Positions 22,767-37,700 of a stretch of 64,000 bases of DNA are shown piece after piece. The translations under genes were made by a program, and so were the position numbers. The notes under the pieces were generated by a model. The model was not told where the DNA came from. It saw only the letters and a program-made list of their open reading frames with translations, and searched no databases. How positions within the stretch are numbered: position 1 is the first letter of the stretch; the number at the start of each line of letters is the position of its first letter. Source of the stretch: Thunnus maccoyii (Eukaryota; Chordata; Actinopteri; Scombriformes; Scombridae); NCBI RefSeq assembly GCF_910596095.1, contig NC_056548.1, forward strand, positions 14,724,651 to 14,788,650, read 5' to 3'.

Positions 22767-25700
22767 GTGAGTTACCTGGTTATGGTGTGGTGCAGTGGTT
22801 ATTGAAAAACAGGGTTTTTTTTGTTGTGACCCTAACATTTATGTTAACAACAGCCTTGCAGAAAGACACAGGAGGGCATTGCGTACACCTGGATATTCTC
22901 TGGCAGTATGTGACCATGCCACTGCCCATCCTGTTGTGCGACTAAAAAAAAGGGTAAAAATGAAGCAGACTGATTAATTTAGAGTCAAACACCCATCTGG
23001 ATTCACTAAAGAGAGGATTTTTACATTATTTTGCCTTAATCTTATTGCATTTGGTTTGTCAACATACATTCCATGTGCTCAATGATATACTGTTACATAC
23101 TGTTTATCATCAACTAATGGGAGAAGTTGCACTGCCCTCTAGTGTTAAGACAGGATAAATGTATTTTTTTCTTTGTATTACACAGTGATTTTTTTTTGTT
23201 TGTTCAATTTATGACAGACCGACTTTATTACTCGAAAACTATCAACCGTGGCTTGACCTGGAAGTTCCTTCTAAGGTGGATGCTTCACTTTCAGAGGTAA
23301 AGCATACGTGGATGAAGCATATTTTTGAAGTTATTATTTAAATGTCTAAATTATCTCATAATCCACTTCTGTTTTATTTTTTTTTCTAGATTCTGGAGCT
23401 TGTTCTGGAAAATTTTGTGTATCCATGGTATAGGTAAGTCATTCTTTTTTATTTGTTGCCTCTCCGTTATACATCAGAGTGTCATTATGTATCTTATTTA
23501 GTGACTGTAAAGTGTTTCTTTTTCAGAGACATCACAGATGATGAGGCGTTTGTTGACGAGCTGAGAGTGACTTTGCGTTTCTTCGCAGCTGTGTTGGTCC
23601 GTCGAACCCAGAAGGTGACAAATCAGACTGTATGGAGTTAAAATCTTGGGATGCTGTTTAACTTAACATGTATAATTGTAAAGTAATTTCATTTGATTTT
23701 CTTCCAGGTTGATGTTGCATCCCTCATCACGAAAAAGCTTCTTAAAGTTTCCATGAAGCACATTGAAATAATTACCAAAGCAAGACAGAAAGGTACTGCT
23801 GTTATGATCACACACTGAGTCATTTTCTTTGTAGTTCATTGTATAAAAGGCTAACTCTTTCTGCTCTCCTCTGCAGTAAAGAACACAGAGTTCCTTCAAC
23901 AAGCCGCACTGGAGGAATATGGTCCTGACCTCCATGTAGCACTCCGCTCTCGCAGAGATGAGCTCCTTTACCTCAGGAAGCTCACAGAGATGCTTTTCCC
24001 CTACATCCTGCCACCCAAGGCTACAGACTGCAGGTAACTTATTGCTGTGACAGTAAAGGCCATACAGCCTTCCCATATATTAGTCAAAATGTGTCACAAA
24101 ACATCACAGCATCAGTATACTTTAACATCCCTCAAAGGAGAAAGTCTGACAGTATTGTCAAAAGTAGATAAGGATCATTCTTTACTCTTTCATTTTCTTT
24201 TTTTCCTGCTTTCCTGCTGTCGCTCCTCTTAGATCTCTTACTCTCCTGATAAGAGAAGTCTTGGCTGGTTCTGTCTTCCTTCCTTCAATGGACTACTTGG
24301 CTGATCCTGTGAGTGTAGACACATTAAGGACTGATTTTCTGAAGCCAAAAGTGTTGTCAGTCCAAGACCATATTTGATTAGTATTTACTAAACCTTTCAA
24401 TCAGTGTTATTTACTACAAGCATGCAAATGTCACACAAACATTTTACTTCATCAGAACACCAAACAAGAAATGTTTGCTTTAAGTAAGGATTACTGTGTG
24501 CTATATTATTTTTTTGACTGCTGGTTTTTCATTTCAGGACACAGTGAATCTTTTACTTTTGATATTCATCGACAACTCTCCAGTAAGTAGCTTTTAATGT
24601 GCACAGGCAGCGCAATTTGCATTCTGTGTACTTAAACATGATTTTAGAGTGAATAAGATCTATTTTTTTCCCTCCAGCCTGAAGAAGCCACAGAGCCAAC
24701 TTCAACGTTGGTTCCTTTCCTGCAAAAATACTCTGATATTCGCAACAAAAAGCCCTCAGTAAGTGTATCCTCAGATCAAAGTTTAAACTGTATATCATCT
24801 CTGATCACTGACTCATGAACAAGCCACTAGTTATTTTATGCAATAATATCTAGTACATAATCACAATATACAGACTGAGTGTTTTTTTAACTTAATATCA
24901 CTGAGGTTCTTAAGAGGCAAGAAGAAGCTGTCAACTGTAATTTCTATTACGACATCCCCTACTGCTCTCTCTCTCTCACCAAGGTGCTGAAGCTGGAGTT
25001 GAAGGAAATCAGAGAACAGCAAGACCTTCTCTTCCGATTCATGAACTTTTTGAAGCAAGAGGGGGCTGTCCACGTGCTCCAGTTCTGCCTTGCAGTCGGT
25101 AAGTGTGTCCCAGTCCTTTCAGGTGTTTATGTTTGCAGGTCAAGCTGTTATTCGTACTGATTGAAGTCATTCGATGCATCGCAAATCTTGTGTCCCACCA
25201 CCACTGAGACTAACATCATCTGAAATTTAGGTTTTAAATTCTAAATATTACTCAAAATAAGTTGTAGCACTTTGGTAAAGTAGGTATCCTATTTGGTTTA
25301 TATATATTTAAGAACTTGTAAGTGGCAGTAGCTGTCAATTTATTCTACAGCAGAGAATGACCTGAATAGAAGCAACCCCCACTATTCTATCACCTACCGT
25401 CCATTCACAGTCAATCTGAAATCATCAGCAAAACTCTGGCTGTCCATAACCTTGGCACTCTCGGATACCACATTTATGCATTCTTAAAGGTCCTTACGCA
25501 ATGAGACTGAGATGTCTGACTCTTTTAACGTCTCAGAGGAGTTCAACGATAGGATACTGTGCCCAGAGCTGTCTGACTCTGAGAAGATGATGCTTCACGA
25601 AGAGGTGAAGAAGATCTATGAGACCTACTGTTTGGACGAGAGCGTCGACAAGATCCGCTTCGACCCCTTTATTGTGGAAGAAATACGCAACAGTATGTGA

Positions 25701-28700
25701 CATACCATAATTAATATTTGCATATATAACCTATGAAATGTTTTGATTTTATGAAGTTTTTTTGTTTGTTTGTTTTTTGTTTTGTACTTCCTCAGTTGCT
25801 GAGGGTCTGTATTCAGAGGTGGTGAAACTGCAGACCATGAGATGTTTGTTTGAAGCCTATGAGCACGTCCTGTCCCTCCTGGAGAATGTTTTCACACCTA
25901 TGTTCTGTCACAGCGATGAGGTTAGCATCTAAACCATCAAATAAATCACTCAGCTCGCTGTCAACTGCCCTGACATCTGACCCAATTTATTAATCACCTT
26001 TTTTGTATTTCTACTACATCTGTTTGTCATGCTCTGATTCCTAGATACAGTTCTTTCATAATTTGGTTGCTGCAGCACAAAAGATGTTAATATCTTCTAG
26101 CTTTTGAATTTTGATCATCTCAGAATTAACAAAACTATATCTGGAAAACGCTGGAGTTAGAAGTGATTGTGAATTCACTGACCCTTTTTGCGCAGTCCTC
26201 TTCCGATCTCTCAGCCACCAACCGCTATCAGCCGTGTCATCAATACTAGACACGCAACTGGCCAATGAGCCGACACTGGCATTATGCCAAGCTGCCAAGC
26301 CAAATTTCACCCCTCAGAGGGTGTTTCAATGAATACAGCTGGGTGGACCGGTGTGCAGCCATTGTCCACAGCAGGCCACTGCCCCGCATGAATAGTGTGT
26401 CTGGAAAATAAGACGATAGGATAATGTGATAAAAAAGTGCAGTTATGATTGTTATTAAAGCATGAAGAGGTCACTACATAGATACAGAGCATTGTACAGT
26501 GTCTTTAATGTTGCTTGTATACTTGCAGTGTTGGATTGCCTCAAACTGTATACAAACATTTATTTCCTTTTTCCATGTCCTTTTGCAGTACTTCCGCCAG
26601 CTTCTGAGAGGGGCCGAGTCCCCTGCCAGGAATTCCAAAATGAGCAGGTATGTGCCATTGTACCACTCGTCTCTGTGTGCGTATGTGTGTATGTGTGTGT
26701 GTGTGTGTGTGTGTTTGCGTGTGCGTGTGCTCGTGCGTGTGCATGTGTGTGTATGTGAAACAAAAGAAAAGCTTGACTGTAATGTTTGCCATTAGATTAG
26801 ACTGATAAACACTGAAGGAAAACACAGGATGCTTCAAAGGTAGTTTATTTTTTGGGGCACAAAATTGATTGCTGTGTTTGAACCCACATGCAACTTAAGT
26901 TTCTTTAAGCTTTCTGAATTTTACTGATAATTTATACTTATTGTTTTTATTAATCTGTGTCTGAAGAATATAGCATGCATCTGCAAATATTAATATGAAT
27001 TCACAACAAAACAAGCTCTAAATTAGCTATAAAAACATGAGAAGTTTCAAATGTGTGGTTTAATTGCACTTAAATTAGTGAAGCGACTCGAGCCCAGGGA
27101 ACAACTGTCATGTTTCTATCACGGGGTGCGGTGTGTATGTGGCCACGGGGCCCTGCCACTAACTCCTTGTGCATATTGTTCCAGAAATAGCCTCAGTTTG
27201 GATGACATCCGGTGAGTATAAGGCATCAGTGTGCTGATCAAAAACAGTGGATGGCTGAACAGTGCTGCTGCACGCAAGATACAAAAGACACTTCATTCTT
27301 GCTTGACTGGTCTACAGAGGAAGATGTACTGCCTTTTTAACAAATTCAGACTTCCCTGGACCTGCTGCAATCAGAGGTTCAATTCAATGAGCACTAGGCG
27401 AGAATACGATAATGATATTTAATTTTATTGCTGATCTAATTTCACACACTAAATATGTGTTATATTTTGTACTTGTGCTGTAAATGCAAATGAGAGAAGA
27501 TTGAGAAAAGTGACCTTAATCAGCTAATCATGCTAATCACAGCATGAGTCATCATTAATTATATGTTAATGGAGCTAATCAAGAGTTTTGCTGCTCAACA
27601 CATGTAATATAAAACCTTAGTTTAGGAAGGTTTTGTTTTGGCTTTATTTTCTTTTATTTAAAAAAAAAAAAACATTAAGGGAACTTCAAGAAGGAAGTTT
27701 GGTTTAATGTTTCAGTTCTTCCATCTGGTTTGGAAAATAATCTTGTTATGAAGGCAGTTTTCAAAGCAGCATGAATTGTTCCACTCAAAGGAGACAGAAG
27801 AGATAATAGATAATGGCTCCTAAACTCACTCCATGTCTGCGGTTCAGTAACCCCCTTCCACTCTGTCCGTCTGTCCGCCCGTTATTCCATCTATGTATTG
27901 CCACCACCGTGCTCTGTGTGTGTGTGTGTGTGTGTGTGACTGAATGTCCACTCTGATTCTGTAACCACCACACTGCCTGCCCCCGTATGATCCACGGTCC
28001 TCTCCCTCCTTTTGCCCGTGGGGACGTGACCTTGTTCTGCTTATAGTTCCTGGGACTGGAGCCCCGAGTCCCCATCCTCACTGTTCACCGCCTCTGGCAG
28101 CTCTTCACCTGCATCCTTTAACTCCCTCCATGCCCAGTCCACGTTCACAACTTTCCCATACGGCTCGCTATCCCACCGCCACTCATCACCCAAGTAAGTC
28201 AGGGTCCATCTGTCTGTCACAGGTCTCTCAGTGTGATGTCATGCTGTCCACTTTTCCCCCCATACGTGACCCCAGTCCCAGCCAGCTGCTTGCATGGTGA
28301 GACGAATGCATGGGAACCTTGGTTTATATGTCATGTGTCCTTCCTCCTCCTCCTTCCTGTTGTGTTGTTTAGGCAAAAGATTTGCCTGTTGATTTTTGAC
28401 AATGCAGTGACTTTTCAATGTTCAGTTTCTTGTGTTTTGGGTATATCACCATGAGAAATATGGTGGTTTTTTATCTCACTTAATCTAACAGGCACTCACA
28501 GAGAACACCTGTGATGCTGTGTGCCTTTCCTGGCTGACTGGTAACTGGATCATCCAAGATGTTTGTGATCACTGAAAATCTGTTCATGAAATCACTGCTC
28601 ACTGCCATGTGCTGTGTTTGCTTTTGGCAGCGTTTAACCAACCCAGGCATTTCATTGTGAGATGGCTGTGAAGTGATATTTTTGGCTTGGGTTTGGCTAC

Positions 28701-31700
28701 CTTAGCTCTCTCCCCCTCTCATGTACTGTCATAATACCGATGCAGTACACTGCTCCTTTCTTCCCATCCGCTCCTCTACGATTCCTCCCCTGTCGCCTCT
28801 CTCAAGCTGCATTTGCTTTGCTGAAGCCATGCAGATCTCCCCCATCAAGCATTGTCTAATAACCTCCCTCTTTGGCCTGCAGGAACACGTCAAAGAGGGG
28901 CGAGTCCTTTGGGATCAGCCGCATTGGCAGTAAGATCAAAGGGGTGTTCAAGAGCACAACCATGGAGGGAGCGATGCTGCCATCCTATGGGCTGGTGGAG
29001 GGAGAGGATGATATGGTGAGGCTGAACTAGAAATGATCTAAACATTCAGTTTTAGATTATTTAGAGTGTTTTGTTATAATACTTCCTTAGTTTTCTATTA
29101 TACCAGAGTCTAGATTTAAACACAAATCTAACAGTTCTGTGTGTATCCTTCATACTAAAGGCTGTATTCAGACTGAAAACAGCCCTTCAGATGTCAAAGT
29201 TTATATTGGATAAAATGTCTTTCATTCCAGTATTTTCATCCTTGGTGAATGAACAGTATTACAGACCCAGCAGGATCTGGGATTGTGAATACAGCTTCAT
29301 TAATTTCTGTGTCAGTCAGGGCCAATATTATTCCAGTTCATTCAGCGAAGCCTTCAATCTGATCTAAAAAAACATAGGAAATGGCATTTGCTTCCATCTG
29401 TTCAGCTACAGACAACACATCTACCATTGTAGCATGCAAGTTTTCATTAAGATCCGCACCGGGTGCTGCCATCTTAAATTAGGCACAAGCAGTAGATTCA
29501 ATTCAAACCACCAATCGCAGGGCAAAGTCTGCCCCCTCAATTTTGATGGATGGATTTGAAAGATTTATTTATTTTGCTGCAGAAAGTTACACTATAATTG
29601 AAAGTTTATTTAAAAAAATTATAAATAGATAATTCATGTGTGGATAAATGAATAAGTAAATAAATACATTAATGTACAAATGAATAAATAAATATACAAA
29701 TGTGTAAATTTATAAATATATACATGTATAAATGAATAAATAAATACACAAATAAATAAAACATTTACAGATATAATGTCTAATTTAATTTTGATTTATT
29801 TATGGTGACAATTAAGCATTCAATTATATAATTATTTATTTAAGCATTGTATTATACAATTATATATTTATTCTTTTATTTAAACATTTAATTATATAAT
29901 TATTTATGTGTATATATATAGTTTCGGCCCTTAAAACCCTCCATTGCTTTGTGTTCCTCACAAAGAAAATATGAAAGAATGTGAACTCATTCTGTATGTT
30001 AACTTGAAGTCATTACTTCAGAATGAAAAAAAGGATCTCATGACATAAAATTCAACCAATTTTGAATATATTGTAAACAGCCAAGCTTCTGTAAAAGGAA
30101 GTTAAGCAAAAGCAGTTGTCTGCACTAATACTGCAGTCACCACATGGGGGTGTTGGTAAGCAAAGAAAGGAAAGCCATACCGTTCACCAAATCTGTCTCC
30201 CATGTGTTAACTCCAGAGATTTCTGTTTTGATGATATTGCAGGTTATACTCTTGGATCACTGCTGTCTGGCTTCCTGAAATATTTACTTGATCCAAGAAA
30301 GCTCTTCTGAAGAACCAGTTGAACTTAAATGTTTCCAGTACAACCCTTACATTTTGTTGACTAGTTGGACAAAACATTTTTGCACACTTTTTAAACATAA
30401 TCAGATATATAAAATATATCTGCTTGTTCTGCGTTCTATGAAAGCTTAATCATTTGTTATTTTTTATGGCATACATTACGTCACCTCAAATGGAAAATGT
30501 ATCTTAAAAAAGCGATTCCATGGGTTTGAGCAATGCATGAGATTTCATGCTCAGCCAACAGAGGGTTGTGTGGGGCTTAAGAGTATTTTCCTCTGAAAAC
30601 ACCTCAGATACTGACATGAAAATGCTCCAGAGAAACTGAACAGGTGTGTTACTGAGTTCTGATCAGAAGACTTTTACTTATCTCTTGAAAGGGAGCGCTC
30701 AGCTGTTTTGAATTATTTTACAATTGTTGTGTGTAGGAAAATCAACCACAGATATCATGTGCAGATATAATGTTCCACACATACTGTAAAACTGTAGAAT
30801 GTCTGCTAATATTTCTTTAATCACCTGTCATGTACCTACTGTTAAGTGGATATCCTGTGTTTTCTTAAGCATTTCCTTCATTTGTGGCTGAAATTCCGCT
30901 AACATTTTTTTGAAAGATTTATTGACACAGCTGTCCAGCCAGTGGTGATCTTGAGATTAGCCGTGTTGCCACTGTAATTATTTTCTTTACACTGTTTTTA
31001 CCTGCAGTGTTTTGCACTTCAAAAGTAGGAGTTTTGACTGGGTTCTATTCTTTCTGAAGATGCTGACTGTTAGTGACCTTGACCCCTCTCACTTCTGTCC
31101 ATTCAAGGTTGAGGAAGCCATGATGGTCCTGGAGGATGACTCCCCAGTAGAGGCCGCCTCCACCCCCAGCACCCCCCGAAACCTCTCAGCCTGGAACATC
31201 ACCATCCCTTACATTGATTTCTATGACGACGATGTGAAAAGGGAGAGGTTTCCTGTGTTCTGTATTGATGTGGAGCGCAATGACCGGAAGGCAGGTGAGG
31301 CTGAGTGGGCCTTTCTGTCTGACTGTGTCAGCTGAGAGAGGTCATTGTGCTTTTCTACATGATATATTAGAATTAGCTATCTTTCATGCATTCAGAATAA
31401 GGATTTGACCAATAATGTATCATATTACTGTAAGTTTGTATTCACAGAAATGTTTAAAGCCCCTGAAAAATAAAAAATATGGGTGTGGTTTGATCAGATT
31501 TGAGTGACAGTAGCCTTCAACATTAGCAAACAACCCACCAACTATCCAGTAACTTTCTACTGAGAATTTAGGTTTTCAAGTCAGTTAAAGCTTAGATTTG
31601 CTGTAATGATCTAACTGTAAAAAATACATTTTGTTATCTTAATTTAAAACTGATAAGAGCATCTTCTTGCCAATAACTGAGACCCCATAGATTTGTCCCA

Positions 31701-34700
31701 GTGACATTGAAGTGCTAGATGTAGTAATTTTTCGCACAAACAAATCAAATTATAAGAGTAAAATATCCAAGTAAGAAAAAGCTGTGAAAAGGAGAAAGCT
31801 GAGTTTGACCCTGTTACATCTTTATGTAGGACTTAAGTTCAAAACAGTTCTTCTCAACATGCATAGTTGCCTCATGTGGCAGTGATAATGCGCTAAATGA
31901 GGTCAGATTTCGTTTGTTAAGTCTTTATGTTTTTTCTGTTTGTGTTTGACTGCAGTGGGACATGAGACTGAGCATTGGTCTGTGTACAGAAGATATCTGG
32001 AGTTCTATGTCCTCGAGTCAAAGCTCACTGAGTTTCATGGTAAGTTTGCATATTAGAGGGCCTCCGCACTATTCTTTTTTCATTTCTTGTCATAAGGAAG
32101 ATATTTCCTACTAAAATGGTGTCACACATTTCCCTGAATTCACAGACCATTACTTCCAAGCGAACCTTTGTTTTAGAAGTCAAGTAAGTTTAATGTGTTC
32201 AATGACTGTGTTGTCATCATTCAGCAACTCATATCGGAAACCACACAACCTCTATTTTCCCTTTGAAATAAATGGACATGCTTGTTCTTCAGAAATAAAT
32301 AAAAAACAATGTTTTTTTCTGTGAAATCTTACACCCTCTGTAGGATCATTTCCAGATGCACAACTGCCTTCCAAAAGAATCATCGGTCCCAAGAATTACG
32401 AGTTTCTTACATCAAAGCGGGAGGAGTTCCAGGAATACCTTCAGGTAGATGTTTTAGGAGATCTTTTGCTTATGAATTTTACTAGACAGCCCGACTGGTG
32501 GGTCTGGAAATGAGCCAGAATTATCCAATGTGTCTGTGATGAGGGGTGAAGATATTTAAAACATACAGCTGTTACTCTGATCTCTCTGTGATGAAAGTAG
32601 GCGCATATATTTGTCAAGCAAACTGTAGTCAGGTTCTGAACATGTGCCAGTTTCCCACCAAGCACTGGCTAATTCAAATAGGAAACAAGTCTTGCATGTT
32701 CTGTATAGATAAGTAGAGTAGGATGGAGATAAGCCAGGAGTTCATTCACTCTAAAATCTGTGTAGTAGAAATACAAGCCTTAGCCCATTTTCGCATTACA
32801 TGGTTACACAATAATATAAAAGGTTAAGTGCAGTACTGTAATTCTTTAAATACCATTTTTTCTCAGACCAAGAGGGATTAACATGTGCTCACACTCTCAC
32901 AGCTCTGCTCCAGACAAATCTTTCAGCTCATTTTCATTTAGCTGAACAGGCAGCACCAGGAGTGACGAGACATCAAGATTAAATTGAGACACTGTCAATT
33001 TTTTGAGCATTTGTTCCATCGTTCTGACAGGAACACACAATGTCCGGTTTCAGAAAATAACCTTTAAAAGTGTTCATTTTGAAATTGTGAAGAACTAGGC
33101 ATGCTGTATGTCAGCACCATGGTCAGGTTAGATCACTGTTCTAACCAGAGAAGAAATTATCTGCAGCTGCAGTTTTTCAAAACAAAGAGAAAATGAAAGT
33201 TGAGACTCTGCTGTTGGAAGCAGGTTTCACTTTAAAGACTCTTTTTAGCAGCACATCCAAAGACACTCTAACTTGATTTGAGATTTGAAATTCACATTAA
33301 TTTCATCACCACAGATTGTTTGATCTCTGGAATTTATTTCTCACTCTCACATTCCTCACAAAGTCCCAGTTGTTGGCAGCAGCCTCACAATTGCCAGATG
33401 TGTCAGAACAGGAGCGACCTTGAATGCATTTTCAAGGAAAACATTTTGAAACAGTTCCTGAATGCTCCCAAGGGCATTAAAACAAGATCATAACGAAACA
33501 AAAAATCAAATTATTCACTGTGATGGATTGAGATAGGTATCTAAATGAGTTTCAAGTGTCTGTAAGGGGATTTTTATAGCATACTGAAATTAATGGACTG
33601 CAAAAGCTACTTGAGAGGCTAAAAAAACATTTAAAAGCCAATGGTATTCTGTAGAAAATGGTCGGTAATGATAAAACATACAGAATAACTGGTATGGTCT
33701 TCGAAAAAAAGTCTGTTTTGTCACAAAATGAGTAAAACATCTGTGTTCACATGGCAACCTGAGTAATATACGGTCCCTGCTTTTACTCAACTTTGCCTCT
33801 AATGTCAAATATATTGAAAAGCTGCTGGTTTGATCCAAGGTCCTCTGAATTATGTTCTTATATAAATCTGTTTGATTTGCAGAAACTTTTGCAGCACCCA
33901 GAACTGAGCAACAGTCAGCTTCTGGCCGACTTCCTGTCTCCTCACAGCATGGAGTCTCAGTTCCTGGACAAGATGTTACCGGACGTAAACCTGGGTATAG
34001 TATGAGGCGGATTCTGGCTGAGCGGGGATGTAAGAGAATGTGACAAAGACCAGTGAGATGGATTATGTTTGGACAAAAGAACATGTCAAACACACTGTGA
34101 ATTTGTTTGATCAGTCTGACCTTCGGTTGCAGTGAAAAGATACATGTGTCTCGAACAGAGGCAAAATGTGACATACCATACGTCACTGAGATAAAGTATT
34201 TCTGTTTCACAGGGAAAATCATTAAGTCCGTTCCCAGCAAACTGATAAAAGAGGTAAGTAATACATTCTTTAGTGGTTTGTGTGTGTGTTTGTGGTATGG
34301 GACTCTGCAGAATGTTCCCCATTTCTCTCTATCTCTAATACAGATGTTTCCCACCAAATCACTGCAAATTTAAGCAGTCGCTTGTGTAATTCTGACATCC
34401 TTAACAGTCCATTAAACACTTGTATATGACAAATACATCTTAAAGAGAAAGAACACACTCATTGTAACTTATACAGATTGTCTGATTTGCTTTTTTTCTG
34501 TTAGAAAGGGCAGCATCTGGAGCCTTTCATTCAGTCCTTCTTCAACTCCTGTGAATCTCCCAAACCCAAACCCAGCCGCCCCGAGCTCACTATCCTCAGC
34601 CCCACTTCAGAAAATGATAAAAAGGTTAGGAAATGATATAATCTACATCTTTTATCTGCTCTCTCTCTCTCCCAGCAAGCACAGACCTCAGGAATGTCAT

Positions 34701-37700
34701 TGTTTGATTGCAGTTGGATCTTTTTGTAATTAGTTTCTGAAAGGTTGCCAAAAAAGCATTCTCACAATCCAATCAAGATTGACATATTTTAAATGGCGTT
34801 TTCAAAGCAAAGTTATGAAATCACTGTAGGAACTGTTTACACTGTTAGTTTGGCTGTGTCGATTGTTTTGAATTGTAATCAACTGGTCCATCTGTCTTCA
34901 AAAAAAAGGGAAGTTGAACTGGACCTCAAAGAAGTAAAGAGAAACAATTCAAAGGCAACTTCTCAGCCAGTAATGACTTAACCATCTTTCTCCTATCTTA
35001 TTTACACGACATCATGTATATACAAACTCTTTTTGTATCAAACTGGCTCGCCAAAATTTGACCCATCTGTTTAAAGTAGTTTACAAAACTGTAATCTGAT
35101 CAGACATGCAATGACATCCTTAACCCTCTTTTTCAGCCAAATAGGCTGTAAGCATGTAACTTGAAAACTTGCCAGAGGCCGAATTGATTTTACTTATTTT
35201 TTTAAATTTATTTTAAGTGTTGACTATTTCTGGCTCAATAACTTGATCAAATCAGTGTCATTGTCCCTAAATACAGGGGCAAATGCTATTAACCTCTTGT
35301 CATACCGTTTAAAAACTTAATCAGGAAGACCTTTAATTGCAATTTTACAATCTTCACATTTTGCATTCTTACTTCAGCAGAGCTCTGTCAGTCACTCAGA
35401 ACAGAAAAGTCAACGAATGACTAAACATGTATAAATCCCTCTCTCCCAGCTCTTCAATGACCTGTTCAAAAACAATGCTAGCCGATCAGAAATGGCTGAG
35501 AAGAGACACAATCAGAACTACTTCATGGAAATGATCACTGTCGAAGGGGTGTATGACTACTTAATGTATGTGGGTAAGTAAATACTCCTGGAGTTTGTTA
35601 TTGTAATCATCACAGTGTATTATTTGTTACATTTATTTGATTATTTTATTCATTCTCTTTGTCATTGAGACTTTTGTTTTAAAGTTTGAGGTTATTTTAC
35701 ATGACCAGCTTGAAATATCATAAGAAAGAATAATAAACCTGCTTTACCAAGAATACAAATAAGCTCAAAGACATAAAGAGTAATTCAATAAAAACAAAAA
35801 TATTAGCTGGCACAGAAAATATTTAACTTAACTGAATAATTACCATCTTCATTAAAAATATTAAATTTGAAAATCAATGCTATACTATCAGATTTAATAC
35901 TTCATGTAGAAATGTGAATCATTGATCAGCAGTTTGAACGAATGACAACAAATGTCTCACAGAAACACATTTAATATATTGCAGTTGCAGATAGAAGCTA
36001 TTACAGCAAAAACAAAGATGAAAACCAGCTGTCACACATGTTATAATGTGACAACATCTGTATTATGATGTGATTTTGTTTCTATGTTTGAAAGGTGGCG
36101 TTGTATTGTAATTATGAGAAAAAAACCCTGTTACAATGTGTGAACTGTTCATAGCTGTGAATGTAGTGAGGCGGGAGATCACCACTCCCTTAAGAATCTG
36201 TGACTTAGACAATTACACCAGAGCCCATAATTTACTCAAACACACTCTCTCTCTATGTCCCCTTATCGTTATCTCCTCCTTCTTCTTCATGGTTGTCAGC
36301 CCGAGTTGTTTTCCACATCCCTGACTGGCTGCACCACCTGCTAATGGGTGGAAGGATCCTGTTCAAGAACACGCTGGAGGCCTACACAGATTACTACCTT
36401 CAGTACAAATTGAACCAGGTGGTCCAGGAGCACCGGCTAGTCTCACTCATTACCCTGCTCAGAGGTACACTGCAGATGCACAATGAAATAACATTTTGGG
36501 AGAGTTAGATGAAAAAAATCAATGTCACTCTCACAGCTTAAAGACTAGAAGCAGGGGAAAATTACTAGTTACAGCTCATAACTCCCCCTAAAACCACATT
36601 TCTCTTTATCTTCACATTATAAAAAGAGACAATCTGTCATAAAGTACACTTTAAAGATGCTTGTGGGTATATTTTGAAACTTTGGACAGAGCCAGGCTTG
36701 CTGTTTTCCCCCTTCTTCCAGTTTTTATGCTAAAGTAGACTAATCACCCGCTGGGGTTCAGCTCTGGACTTAACACACAAAAATGAGAGTGGTGTCGATC
36801 TTCTCGTCTAACTCTGGGAGTGTATTTCCTCAAATGTTAAACTATTCCTTTACACACACTCATTAAATGAGGTGTGCATATTCTCTGCTCCTCTAGACAC
36901 TGTTTTCTGTGAGAGCAGTCCGCCCCGCTCGGTCCACAACAAGCAGAAGAGGGCGAAGAAGACCTTTGAGGAGATGATGAGATATATTCCAGGTATATAT
37001 ATATATATTCAGTATGGAAGCCAGTTTACTGTCAGCATTTTTCGCTTACAAGACATATACAGATATAAGAAAAAGTGGTCAGTTTTGTGTGTGGGCTGGA
37101 AATTCATAAACCGTTTGTCTTTAGACTTTCTGGGGAAGTGTATCGGAGAAGAAGCCAAGTATGAAGGGGTGCGTCTCCTCTTCGACGGACTGCAGCAGCC
37201 AGTTCTCAACAAACAGGTACAAGGACACTTGCTCACACAATCACACACACATGCACACACGCCTCAGATGTAAAACGCTTCCCTCGTTTCTTCAGCATGT
37301 TTTGTACCTCACTGCTGAATAACTTTTCTTGTCAAGATGAAGAATGACCTGAGGGAAGCTGTGGCAGATATTGTGTGAAGAGAAAGTGAATTAATCTCTT
37401 TTTTCTGCTATACTGTATGTCTGTACTATTCATAATGTAACATGAAAGATGGAAAATCCTAAAATCTGTTGTGTATTTTGAGTGTCAATCCCTTTGCAAT
37501 TCAGCATTTGTATATTGTTTTGAAATACATTTTCTGTAAACATTTCTATATAAAAAATCACCAGCCTTAATGCTTTTCATCCTCTCCCTGATTTTTTGCC
37601 TCCCTCAGCTGACATATGTACTTTTGGATATCGCTATTCAAGAACTTTTTCCTGAACTAAACAAGGTAAACAGATGCTGGCCTTGGTTTCTAAAGAAATG

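Noticed and set aside
26056-26332. Open frames on both strands in the snx14 intron before exon 15
   Set aside because: Locally GC-richer, but the peptides match nothing I recognise, and the neighbouring exons already join in phase without it; could be a repeat fragment.
33590-34357. 255-codon minus-strand open frame across snx14 exons 21-22
   Set aside because: Long, but antisense to two proven snx14 exons; its sequence has no domain pattern and carries intronic low-complexity text.
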